Of a stretch of 64,000 bases of DNA, positions 24,945 through 34,549 are shown in pieces. Origin of the DNA: Cyanobacteria bacterium SZAS LIN-3 (GTDB lineage Bacteria > Cyanobacteriota > Vampirovibrionia > Obscuribacterales > Obscuribacteraceae); assembly GCA_018266215.1 (NCBI GenBank), contig JAFEAV010000019.1:29549-93548 (forward strand). The letters run 5' to 3'. The notes beneath the pieces were generated by a model. That model was not told the origin of the DNA. It made no database searches and worked only from the letters and a program-made list of their open reading frames with translations. Each line of letters begins with the position of its first letter. The stretch's first letter is position 1. The position numbers and the translations under genes are program-made.

Positions 24945-27900
24945 ATTGAAAAATCACGCATCGCCACGAGTAGCCGGCCGTTTTTCCTGTCTCACGGCCG
25001 TGAGCTGTTTGCTCTCAACTAATCCGGTTCTGGCAGCCTGGTCCGGCGCGCATCCGGGCCTTCATGCCGGACTGACCGGTGCTGGTGGTACTTCTAACGT
25101 CCATGCTGCCGGACACCATGGACCGTCTGGTTTTGCTTCACTGCTAGGTACTGCTCACAATGGTATCGGCGGAGTAAGTAATGGCGGCTCGAGTAATAAT
25201 TCCAGTGCTGTACCCGGCTCGCTGACAGGCTTTAACGCCGCTTCTCACCACGGGGCTCTGCACAACACACTCGCTCACTCGCTCCCGGTCTCTGCTCTCA
25301 CTACCGGTCTGGGCACTCAAGGCAATCGCCTCGATCTGGACCTGACTTCGCAGCAAGCAAACATTGTGCTTGGCACTAAACTGTTCCAGGGCCAGAGCTA
25401 TGTGACCATCGATGTCGGGGGTGTAAGCAAGGTCTTCAGTCCGGGCTCACAGGTTACAGCCGCTGAGTTTGTTGCAATCAAACAGGTGTTGACCGACAAG
25501 TCACAGGGTCTTGTGATTAATAGCCAGGGCGCTGCCTCCGGCGGACATTTCTCAATTAATTCTGTGGCTTCGCCCAAATTGCTTGAGCTGGTCATCCCGA
25601 GTGATGTAATCGGCGTCGATAATTTTTCCTCGCGCAACCAACTGGCCATAGGCGGCAATCTGATCAACTACGGATCAATTGTTGGGATAGCCACCGATAA
25701 TCGTAACAGCAGTGGTGTTATCTCCGCTCATAACATCAACAATCAATCCACCGGTGTTATCTCCACACAGTTGACTGCCACCATTCTCGCGGCCCTCGGC
25801 AGTGACGCAAATTTAAATGTCTTGTCGCTCTCCATCGGACACGACAGTGGCAACGCCAGTCTCACTCTGTCGGCCATAAACGACATAACCAACTCCGGCA
25901 CGGTCACCAGTGCCGGTGCGCTCAATCTTGTGAGCGGCTCCGGGGTTATCTATAACCATGGACTCATGTCCGCCGTGCGCGGTGATATCAACATCAGCTC
26001 TCCCAACGCCGCCAGTGACATAAATATCCTCGCCTCTAATGGCACATTCCAGGCAAACGCAGGCAATATAAACGTGCGAGACGCTTCGTATACTGGCGTG
26101 GCAAACACTACTCTGATTGGTGGCAATTATCTCTCGCAAAACCTCAATATTTATTCCGGCGGCGGCACAATAACCGGTAATGTGGGGAATGTCACCGGTC
26201 GGCTGAACACTCAGGCGCAGGTAGAACATTTTGTCGCTCAGTCAAAGATACTGGCTCTGGGCAATAACTGCGTTAACGGAGATCCGACTTTCGTTAATCC
26301 CACCGGCAGCATACAAATACAGGGCCTGAATACCTTCGGTGAAGATGTCGCTATCCTGGCTGCAGACAATATCACCGCTGATTCCGCCGGGCAGATAGTA
26401 GCAAACGGACATAACGTCACTCTGGTAGCCGGAGCCGTTGTGACCACGTCGGGCAGTTCGACCTCGACCGTACCCGGAGCACAAATTGGTGCAGCAGACA
26501 CCGTGACCGTGAATTTCACTCCTGGACTCGGTAACGGCGGCAATATCGATCTGACCGGCAGCAACGCTACTAAGGTGATAGATACTTCTAACGTGGGCTT
26601 CGCCGGCAATGTGGTGCTGGCGGCCGAGGCAAAAGGGGCTACCGGCGGAAATGTACTTCTTAATCCAGCCAGTACGATTGCCACAGGCTCAGGCACCAGT
26701 GGATCACCTTCCGGCAACGTCACGGTCCTGGCGGGAGCCAACCCTGCCGTAGCCGGTCAGACAGTGCAGCTCGGCAACGTTGATACTACAGGGGCTGCCG
26801 GTGCGATCGGCGGCAACATCAATGTGGCTACGGCTCAACCCACCGCCAGCGGTGGCTCAATTGCATTATTCAATAGTGCGGGTCAAATAGCTTTCGGCGG
26901 ACCGATTGTGGCAGGCACTGCCGCCGATCGGGGGCAGATTGCTACCCAAGCTCTTTCGGCGCAGGGCAATGTCAATCTCACGGCAAACGCCGTTGTTTTA
27001 TCAGCAACTTCGCCGGTAAGCGCCGGTGGAAATGTCACGATCAATACCACCAGACTGACTAACAATGCAACGATTTCGTCCAGCCAACCGGCCGGGACCA
27101 TAGCCGTATCGAGCGCTGAATCTCTTACGCTAGACGGCACAGGTCAAATGAAACTCACCGGCGGTGGTGCGGGTAACATCAGTCTTTCCGCCGGCGGACC
27201 CAACATCCTTGCTCTCAAGGGCTCGCAGACTTTTGATGCCGGCGCCTCTGGTACGGTCTCCTTCAAGAGTGACGAATCGGGCGGCACGATATCGCTCGCT
27301 GGCGGCACCACTGAAACAATAAAAAGCGGCTCCGCCGTTTTGATCAGTGCGCCTAATCTTATCTTTGCCGGCGATGGTGCAACCTTTGCCGCTACCGGCC
27401 CCTCAGCAGTCACCGTCAATGGTGGTGGCGAAGTCAGTCCTTTGACCATCACTGTTCCCGATTCGGGAGCGGGCACCATTTCAACAAATGGCGGCACTAT
27501 AAGCATTACATCCACTCCAGGTCAATCTCTGGAATTTGCCAAGTCAGCCGGCAGCGGCACCAGTATCTTCAATCTGGATGGTGGCGCAATAAATACATCA
27601 AGCCCCGCGGCAATGACTATGGTCGATAGCGGCGTTACGCTTGCATCCGATAACACCATTACACTTTCCGCTCCCAGCGGACTTTATGGTATCGCCTTCC
27701 AGCCCTATGTCGGTCCATGGGTTGGTGGAATTCCAGTGCTCTTCAACACATATACGCTCAGCCAGGTCACGCAAATGCTGACGCCTGTGGCCGCCGACTT
27801 TACGACTATCTCCACTTACGGACAGGGCTTTGCACCGCCGGATGTGAACCATGTAGCTCCGTTTGCACGCGACTCAGATCAGTACATCATTCAGGCCGCC

Positions 27901-30900
27901 AGTACCCTTAACGTCAATGTTTCAGCCGGCATCAATCAGTGGGTGATAAGCACGGACAACTGGGATCTCAGTGTCAGTGAGGCCGAAATTGACTATGCCA
28001 TTGCCCAGGCAAAAACCTACGGCAATGTTACCGAACTTGTTGTCACCAACGAATCTATTATTGATGCAACGACCGCAGGATTTGTATTGACTCTGATTCA
28101 GTACGCCCAGACTGCCAGGACCAATGCCGGGTATACAGCAACGACAATGCCTGTGACTACGAGGCAGCGGTGGGACATTCTCGGAGGTGTGAGCAATACC
28201 GGCGTCAGTTATCAGCCCACGCTCAAAACCATCCTGCAAACGGTAGACGGCTACGTCTATGCCAATATGTATCCTTATTATGATGTCGGCGGTTCGACGG
28301 ACATCGCCACACAGCTTGGGCCCAATCCGACGCAGGCATCGTTTACAAGCGTCGTGCAGTCGCACATGACTTCGCACGTAAACGCTCTACAGGGTTCGTT
28401 CAACACCGAGAGTTTAACGACAGTTATAAGAGTAGGTGAAACCGGCTGGCCGACCCAGGGTACAAATTTCCCGCAAACTGATGCGGCTCTGGCCAATACG
28501 ACATATGCCAGCTGGTATTATCAGGCGATGCAGGCCTGGACAGGATTGGGCTCCGGCTCAGCGCCCATCGGCGGTTATTTTGAAGCACTGAATGAGCCCT
28601 GGAAGGGCAACGCCGCCGGCACCAGCTCCGAACAATGGTTTGGTTTGTGGCAGGCAAACGGCACGTCCACAGCGGCTAATCAATACACTCTCAACAGTGT
28701 TACGCCTGTATTTACGCTTTCGTCGGCCAGAGCCGTACAGGTAATGGGTAATGTCTCCGCCGCTAATGTGCAGATGAATACACCGGCACTGATCAACAAC
28801 GGTGTGATAAGCGCTACCGCCCCGACCGGTAACGTCAATGTGACGAATAATGCCGCTCTGGCGCTGTCTGGTTCCGGTCTGATCTCTCGCACCGGTGCCG
28901 GTGCCGGTGCGATCAACTTCAAAGCTGGTGGACCCAACGCACTTTCGTTTACAGGCACTGAAACAATCGATCCTGGTGCTAGCGGTACTTTCACCTCCAG
29001 CTCTCTTGGCACAAACGGCTCGATTGTGGTTGCCGGGACGATCAATTTCCCCTCGACTAAGACAGTTGCTAATTTCAACAGCTCCAGTTTCACCATATCC
29101 GGTACCATTAACTCCGGCGGTAATCCGGCTACCGTTATTAATCTCAACACCTCCGGCTCCGGTGTTATAGCTAATCCCGGCGGCAATCTGGATCTAAAAG
29201 ATTTCAGCGTCAATACCGGCGGTGGCAATCTTTCGATTATCTCCAGTGCAAACATAATCAACACCGGTCTTCCCGTGACCATCAATCTTTCGTCCCCAAC
29301 TCAAGCGGGCGGTAATCTGGTGATGTTGGCTGGTTACACCCTCACTCCAGTCACCGGTCCCAGCACTACGCTTGGTGTTGGACCGCAATACACAGTCGGT
29401 GCACCAAGTGTTTCGGGTGGGTCAATAGTACTCAACATCCCGGGTCATGTAGTGAATATCGACACCTCCGGCGCGACAGACGGCGGTAGCGTATCGGCCT
29501 ACGCCACCAACTTTATCGCTCTTCAAGATGTATCTGCCAAAGGCACAAGCGGCACAGGTGCAGCAATCTCGATCCAGGCAGTGGGGGTTACTGCCCGAGA
29601 TATAGATGCCAGTGGGGGCACAGCGGCCGGCTCCCTTTTAATTACCTCGCAAGCCTTAGGTCTGAATGGCGCTGTGGTAAGTGCCGGCACCATTACAAAT
29701 CTTTCGCCTACCTTTGGTGCCCTGGGTGGAAACATCACTGTCGGCAACTTGAAGGTGGCCTCTCTCGCTATGGCCACTGATGGCTCGGCAAGTACAATCA
29801 GTTTCGCCAGTCTGGCTCCTACTGCCAACAGTGTGTCGATTTTTGCTGGTAGCGGTACTCTCACCCTGCCTTCAAATACGCTTACAGTTACTCAAAACGG
29901 TTCCGGCGACGGTGGTGTCATCAGTCTCACAGCCGGTAAATTTGTCTACGGTGTGGGTCCTCTAATTCTCTCGGCCATCGGCACTGGTGCCGGTGTCGGG
30001 GGGACTGTGTCCTTCTTTAACACCAGCGGCAACGCTTTGACGATTGATTCGAGTGTTTTGCAAATTAACGCCACCGGGGTCAACGGCGGTCAAGTCTCGG
30101 TTTCGTCCGGAGGCAATTTGACATTCACCGCCACTGGTGTACTCAATAACGCACCGACAGGCAAGAATGGCGATGGCGGCAGTATTACTTTGAGTGCCGG
30201 ACGTGACTACCTGGGCCAGCCGACTTCCAAGGCTACCGGCATTTTGAAATTGAACGGCGGTCTCAGCGCCAACGCTGCCGGGACCGGCAAAGGTGGCAGT
30301 ATTGCGCTGGAATCTAACTCGTCGAAACTCTTCACGCTGTCAGTGCCTCTCTCCGTACAGGGGCAAACGCTGGGTGATATTTCGGTAGCCAATAAAGCCG
30401 GCGGGCTCACCATCGCTCAGGCTCTTCAGGCTAATAAACTGACCCTCGTGACGGCTTTCAATTCACTGACCAGCGGTCAAACCAAGCCCAACCTGGCCAT
30501 AAATAAGATCCCGGCAGTATCTGATCTCGACATCACAGTTGGTGCCGGAGGCAGACTGACAAGCGCCGGTACGCTTATTGCACCGACGATGACGCTGACC
30601 ACCAATAATGCTCTGTTGACGCTCAATATCAATACCAGCAACCTCACCGTCCACGGTGGTGGCAATACCACCCTCACCAATAAGGGCACCGGCCTTTTGA
30701 CCGTGCTGGCATCAGACTCCACGGGTACGCTTTCGATCACCAGTGCCGGTGACCTTTCTACCGTCGGTGACATAAGTGGTACCTCAGTGACCCTTAAAAC
30801 ATCGGCAAATAACGGCGACATTGTTTTTGGCGGCAAGGTCACTGCTACCAATTTGACCAAGGGTGTGGCGACAATAACAGCTAACGGTAGCGGCACCATC

Positions 30901-32865
30901 ACGGCACTGGCTCCGACTGACTTCATCACCGCCAATCAGGTCAAGATCACCAGTACCTCTGGAGCTGTTGGTAGCGGTACAGTACTGGCTACGGCATTAC
31001 CTGTGTCCACCGGCAATCTCTCGGTGCGCACGACCGGGCTGGTAAACGCGGCGGATAACACCGCCGTCAATCTCACCGGCGCAAGTTCAAAGGGCTCCTT
31101 TACCCTCACAGCCGCCGGGCAAATAACTATCTCGGCGGCGCTCAATACTGAGTCAGCCATCAAGCTGGACAATTCCACAGTTAGCGCCGATATTGTCATC
31201 TCTCGACTGGTCGGTAGCACCACCGCCACGAAGACGATTGACCTGTTGACTCAGGGGCAGGTTATATCCGGCACTCAAACACTGACTGCGGCGACAAGCA
31301 TTTCGCTTGAGACAATAGGCACCAACCTGGCGTCGAAATCTTCGCCAATCAAAGTGAATACGCCGCTGCTCGCGGTGAACGGCGTGTATCCAGGTTTCGG
31401 CAATGTCGTAAATATCGCCGATTCGTTCCGGGGCACTGTAACCCTGGCTAACTCCACCGTCGGAGGCAATTTAGTGCTCACCACTACCGGTGCCACCAAC
31501 CTGAACGACATCACCGCCACCAACGGCTCAATCTCGGTTATTTCATCCTCCGGACAGCTTCAAGTCAATCCGGGAGCCAACATCACAACTGCCTCCAAAC
31601 TCGCCGCAGGCAGCGGCAGCATCTTGTTGCAGGGCTCAAATGCCAGCACGAGTACCATATTGATCGGCGCCGGCGCCAATATTGCCACCACTCTTGCCGG
31701 CGGCGGCAGTGTCACTTTGCTCACGGGCAAGGGCCCGGCCACCTCTACTAATGCTCTGCCGGCAGGAACAAGCGGCAATACAAAAGTCGTGCTCACCGGC
31801 GGCAGCGTTTTTGGCGGCATTGGATTTGTATCCAACGGACCGGTCAATACGCTCACCGCCATCGGTCAGAACGTGATAATTGACGGCAGCTCGGCCACCA
31901 AAATCACCTTCAACGGTGGTGTCACAATCACCGCCGACCCGCCCGCCGCTTCCGCAACTCAGTCGGCACCGTCGCTCGTCGCCACACCCGTAACATATGC
32001 GGTGGCGGCTCCCATCCCGGCTGCTGCTCCCCTGCAAGTGGTGGCAACCTCCACTCCGACGGGCTCTGAGTTCATCGCGCAAACTGTCTCGGTTGCGAAC
32101 GGCTCAATATCTACAACCAGTATTGATGCCACTGCTTCACTTAGCGCGGTCAATGCGGTGGCTCTTTCTTCACTGCCTTCCGCACTGAAAACTGCGCCGC
32201 TGACCATCGCTCCGGACGACAACATCTTCCTTGGAGGCGTCAGTGCCGACACGGATGGCGGCAGCGGTAAGACCTATGACCTGGATGCCACCATTTTCTC
32301 CGATACTGATTTTGGTCTGGTACAAGGCAACACCAGGACAAGTAGAGTTTCCCTGAAGGAAGGCAATACGCTCTTCGCGCCCGCCGCTGATACGACAATC
32401 GAAACCCCGTTCGGAGTCATTACAGTCGCGGCAAAATCAGTCGCCGTTGTCGTCCTGCGGGATGACCTGCTGACTGTATTCAACCTTCACGATACGCACA
32501 GGGATTCTGTTGTAATAACTTCGGGCGAGCATAAGCTTGCCGTCGCGCCGGGCGGCCATCTGTCTCTCGCCAGAGGGGATAATGACCGTTTTGAGACGAT
32601 CAACCCGGCTGAAGGTATCTGCCATCGCTCGATGCGTCACAAGGTCTTGAATAATGGGCTGCACTCGTTCAGTTCTGAGGCCGCGATTCCATCAGTGGTA
32701 AATAACGTCAAACCTTTGCGGGCGATTTTCCAGTCGTCGCATCCTGAAGCCAGGCGTCTGGCCGGTTCAATCGTCAAGACAACAGCGATTCTCTTTTCGA
32801 TAAGCGCCAATCAGACACCCTATCAGGAAATACCGCATCCCCGTTTGACCGCCTACAGCCGTTAA
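24931..32865 (+). CDS. Giant secreted beta-solenoid adhesin with embedded GH17-like domain and FecR-like C-terminus
   Basis: The 2644-residue protein opens with a signal peptide (FSCLTAVSCLLSTNPVLA) and a region like the filamentous-haemagglutinin N-terminal domain (QLAIGGNLINYGSIVG, NNQSTGVIST). Most of the length is Gly/Ser/Thr/Asn-rich beta-helix repeat. At about residues 916-1250 the repeat is interrupted by a GH17-like glycosidase domain with candidate acid/base Glu1041 (VVTNESI) and nucleophile Glu1170 (VGETGWPTQG). Near residues 2470-2560 a FecR-like domain appears (TPFGVITVAAKSVAVVV). No TpsB-type transporter gene is in the window. A TTG at 24946 with AGGGGG upstream is an equally likely start. 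Expected role: surface attachment, possibly with beta-glucan binding or cleavage. Confidence 0.85.
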   Translation: MQGAKLKNHASPRVAGRFSCLTAVSCLLSTNPVLAAWSGAHPGLHAGLTGAGGTSNVHAAGHHGPSGFASLLGTAHNGIGGVSNGGSSNNSSAVPGSLTGFNAASHHGALHNTLAHSLPVSALTTGLGTQGNRLDLDLTSQQANIVLGTKLFQGQSYVTIDVGGVSKVFSPGSQVTAAEFVAIKQVLTDKSQGLVINSQGAASGGHFSINSVASPKLLELVIPSDVIGVDNFSSRNQLAIGGNLINYGSIVGIATDNRNSSGVISAHNINNQSTGVISTQLTATILAALGSDANLNVLSLSIGHDSGNASLTLSAINDITNSGTVTSAGALNLVSGSGVIYNHGLMSAVRGDINISSPNAASDINILASNGTFQANAGNINVRDASYTGVANTTLIGGNYLSQNLNIYSGGGTITGNVGNVTGRLNTQAQVEHFVAQSKILALGNNCVNGDPTFVNPTGSIQIQGLNTFGEDVAILAADNITADSAGQIVANGHNVTLVAGAVVTTSGSSTSTVPGAQIGAADTVTVNFTPGLGNGGNIDLTGSNATKVIDTSNVGFAGNVVLAAEAKGATGGNVLLNPASTIATGSGTSGSPSGNVTVLAGANPAVAGQTVQLGNVDTTGAAGAIGGNINVATAQPTASGGSIALFNSAGQIAFGGPIVAGTAADRGQIATQALSAQGNVNLTANAVVLSATSPVSAGGNVTINTTRLTNNATISSSQPAGTIAVSSAESLTLDGTGQMKLTGGGAGNISLSAGGPNILALKGSQTFDAGASGTVSFKSDESGGTISLAGGTTETIKSGSAVLISAPNLIFAGDGATFAATGPSAVTVNGGGEVSPLTITVPDSGAGTISTNGGTISITSTPGQSLEFAKSAGSGTSIFNLDGGAINTSSPAAMTMVDSGVTLASDNTITLSAPSGLYGIAFQPYVGPWVGGIPVLFNTYTLSQVTQMLTPVAADFTTISTYGQGFAPPDVNHVAPFARDSDQYIIQAASTLNVNVSAGINQWVISTDNWDLSVSEAEIDYAIAQAKTYGNVTELVVTNESIIDATTAGFVLTLIQYAQTARTNAGYTATTMPVTTRQRWDILGGVSNTGVSYQPTLKTILQTVDGYVYANMYPYYDVGGSTDIATQLGPNPTQASFTSVVQSHMTSHVNALQGSFNTESLTTVIRVGETGWPTQGTNFPQTDAALANTTYASWYYQAMQAWTGLGSGSAPIGGYFEALNEPWKGNAAGTSSEQWFGLWQANGTSTAANQYTLNSVTPVFTLSSARAVQVMGNVSAANVQMNTPALINNGVISATAPTGNVNVTNNAALALSGSGLISRTGAGAGAINFKAGGPNALSFTGTETIDPGASGTFTSSSLGTNGSIVVAGTINFPSTKTVANFNSSSFTISGTINSGGNPATVINLNTSGSGVIANPGGNLDLKDFSVNTGGGNLSIISSANIINTGLPVTINLSSPTQAGGNLVMLAGYTLTPVTGPSTTLGVGPQYTVGAPSVSGGSIVLNIPGHVVNIDTSGATDGGSVSAYATNFIALQDVSAKGTSGTGAAISIQAVGVTARDIDASGGTAAGSLLITSQALGLNGAVVSAGTITNLSPTFGALGGNITVGNLKVASLAMATDGSASTISFASLAPTANSVSIFAGSGTLTLPSNTLTVTQNGSGDGGVISLTAGKFVYGVGPLILSAIGTGAGVGGTVSFFNTSGNALTIDSSVLQINATGVNGGQVSVSSGGNLTFTATGVLNNAPTGKNGDGGSITLSAGRDYLGQPTSKATGILKLNGGLSANAAGTGKGGSIALESNSSKLFTLSVPLSVQGQTLGDISVANKAGGLTIAQALQANKLTLVTAFNSLTSGQTKPNLAINKIPAVSDLDITVGAGGRLTSAGTLIAPTMTLTTNNALLTLNINTSNLTVHGGGNTTLTNKGTGLLTVLASDSTGTLSITSAGDLSTVGDISGTSVTLKTSANNGDIVFGGKVTATNLTKGVATITANGSGTITALAPTDFITANQVKITSTSGAVGSGTVLATALPVSTGNLSVRTTGLVNAADNTAVNLTGASSKGSFTLTAAGQITISAALNTESAIKLDNSTVSADIVISRLVGSTTATKTIDLLTQGQVISGTQTLTAATSISLETIGTNLASKSSPIKVNTPLLAVNGVYPGFGNVVNIADSFRGTVTLANSTVGGNLVLTTTGATNLNDITATNGSISVISSSGQLQVNPGANITTASKLAAGSGSILLQGSNASTSTILIGAGANIATTLAGGGSVTLLTGKGPATSTNALPAGTSGNTKVVLTGGSVFGGIGFVSNGPVNTLTAIGQNVIIDGSSATKITFNGGVTITADPPAASATQSAPSLVATPVTYAVAAPIPAAAPLQVVATSTPTGSEFIAQTVSVANGSISTTSIDATASLSAVNAVALSSLPSALKTAPLTIAPDDNIFLGGVSADTDGGSGKTYDLDATIFSDTDFGLVQGNTRTSRVSLKEGNTLFAPAADTTIETPFGVITVAAKSVAVVVLRDDLLTVFNLHDTHRDSVVITSGEHKLAVAPGGHLSLARGDNDRFETINPAEGICHRSMRHKVLNNGLHSFSSEAAIPSVVNNVKPLRAIFQSSHPEARRLAGSIVKTTAILFSISANQTPYQEIPHPRLTAYSR

Positions 32866-32882
32866 AAAGCGAAGGTCGACGA

Positions 32883-33584
32883 TTAACCGGCGTCGTGGAA
32901 GATGATCCCGGCGGTAAATCTTTTGCCGTTGCGAATCTCACTGACGCCGTGGCGCATGACGACTTTGTAATTGCCCCTTGTACCGGCCACCGGTCGATTG
33001 TTTACGGCAAAAACAACGGCGTCTCCGCGCTTTAGCGGCACCACGTGCACCCGCGACTGCATGCGTGGGCGTTGCTCCGTCAGGACAAATTCACCTCCGC
33101 TGAAATCATCGCCGGGCGCGGAGAGTAAAATTGCCAGTTGTAGCGGGAAAACATGCTCGCCATAAAGGTCCTGATGCAGGCAGTTGTAGTCGCTCGCCTC
33201 ATACTTCAAGATTAGCGGCGTAGGTTTGACCTGCCCCGCCTTATGACATCGCTCCAGAAACTCGGCGTGGTTCTGGGGAAAACGCACGTCCATCTTCATA
33301 GCTTCGTGCCAGGCATTGGCGATGGGGACCAGTTTTGGATAGATATCGGTGCGAATATTCTGAATTAAATCCGGCAACGGGTAGGAAAGGTATCTGTATT
33401 CACCTTTGCCGTAGCCGTGACTTTGCATAACCACCCGCTTGCGGAAGCGCGCGTCCTCATCGTAAAGTCCGATGAGTGAGCGGCACTCACCGTCGTCGAG
33501 CAGGGAATTTATAACCGTGTAGCCCCGATCATTCAGACCTGCCGCCATGCTTTGCCCATTCAGTTGTTGAATAGTTTCCACCAT
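32883..33584 (-). CDS. 2-oxoglutarate/Fe(II)-dependent dioxygenase (prolyl-4-hydroxylase-like)
   Basis: The ATG has GGGAG upstream. The 233-residue protein ends in a double-stranded beta-helix with the iron ligands HQD (His and Asp) after NCL and a distal His in VMRHGVSEI, followed by RFTAGIIFHD, where the Arg would bind 2-oxoglutarate. SGGEFVLTEQRPR and VPLKRGDAVVF are typical of the 2OG-Fe(II) oxygenase family that hydroxylates proteins or small molecules using oxygen. It converges on the adhesin gene with 17 bases between stops; a link to it is possible but unproven. Confidence 0.9.
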   Translation of the reverse strand: MVETIQQLNGQSMAAGLNDRGYTVINSLLDDGECRSLIGLYDEDARFRKRVVMQSHGYGKGEYRYLSYPLPDLIQNIRTDIYPKLVPIANAWHEAMKMDVRFPQNHAEFLERCHKAGQVKPTPLILKYEASDYNCLHQDLYGEHVFPLQLAILLSAPGDDFSGGEFVLTEQRPRMQSRVHVVPLKRGDAVVFAVNNRPVAGTRGNYKVVMRHGVSEIRNGKRFTAGIIFHDAG

Positions 33585-33732
33585 TAATCTCCCGATCAGC
33601 TAATGGTGACTTTAACAGGTCTCATAATGCGACGCACCCGGTTTCTTGCTCCGGAATTCACTTCCACGAGCGATTGGATCTGCGGCTGTGAGAGAATTGA
33701 TCTGGTCGGTGCCAATACTGTGGAGGCCTTGA

Positions 33733-34467
33733 ATGCCGAGAGCCAACTGGCGCAAAGAAATTGATCAGACTCTTGAAAGAGAATTGTTGGCCGCCGGCTT
33801 CGAACCATTTGATGGAATTGCTTACTCCTTTCCTGTCAGTGATGAGGTTCTGGGCGTTGTTCAGCTCTTTGATCAAACTCTTGCGAAGAGAGCCAACGCT
33901 GAGCGAGCTTTGCTTAATACGCGTATTGGAATAATCCATTATCGGCTGGGCTACATTCAGAGCAAGCTTGATCGGTTAACAGGACGCTCGCTCTGGCGCC
34001 GCACTCTCGGAGGCGCTGAAGGCTGGATAGTCCCTCCAATTGGTTATATAGATTTGGTTAAGGCTCATTCGTCTGAGACAAGATTGAAGATCATACAAGA
34101 GCTCATTCAGACAATCTGCACCACCAAAATTCCAGTCGTTAAGCATAACTTCCAAAACCTTGATTCAATAATTCGACACCTTGAACAGGCTGTGGAACCC
34201 AAAGAGAGTCTTTTTTGCTCTGCCCTGGTCCTGGCTGGTCAGGCTGATAGGGCGAAGAAGCGTGCGGATGACATCAGCGCAGACCTGGAGACCTCGCATG
34301 TACACAAACTTGGTTGGCCTGTTTACAAACAGCATTTTGACGAGTGGCTGGCCCAGGGTGCCCCTGTTCCAGATCTGGCTACCGCCAAAGCGGAAACCAT
34401 GGAAGCGGCGGCAAAGAGAAGAGCTCAGATGTCTGAAATCCCAGCGCACTCGCGCCCTACTGAGTGA
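33733..34467 (+). CDS. Hypothetical soluble protein
   Basis: The ATG has AGG about 8 bases upstream. The 244-residue product has no signal peptide or membrane segment. It looks mixed alpha/beta at the N-terminus (RKEIDQTLERELLAAGFEPFDG, FPVSDEVLGVVQLF, GIIHYRLGYIQSKLDRLTG) and helical in the second half with a possible coiled coil at 185-235. The opening recalls small proteins that act on or inhibit other proteins (DUF4304-like), but I cannot assign it. It is flanked by the divergent oxygenase gene and the convergent rodA. Confidence 0.65.
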   Translation: MPRANWRKEIDQTLERELLAAGFEPFDGIAYSFPVSDEVLGVVQLFDQTLAKRANAERALLNTRIGIIHYRLGYIQSKLDRLTGRSLWRRTLGGAEGWIVPPIGYIDLVKAHSSETRLKIIQELIQTICTTKIPVVKHNFQNLDSIIRHLEQAVEPKESLFCSALVLAGQADRAKKRADDISADLETSHVHKLGWPVYKQHFDEWLAQGAPVPDLATAKAETMEAAAKRRAQMSEIPAHSRPTE

Positions 34468-34549
34468 GGGCTATCTAAGCCTTGCCTTGATCTTCAGCTT
34501 CCTTCTTTAGCTTTCGTCGCACAACAAGGATAATTCCGAGTGCCTCCAG

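Noticed and set aside
28680..29285. 201-codon minus-strand frame inside the adhesin gene, and several similar ones at 25400-32480
   Set aside because: Pro/Val/Leu-rich shadow of the Gly/Thr/Ser-rich repeat coding strand, with no start signals or domains.
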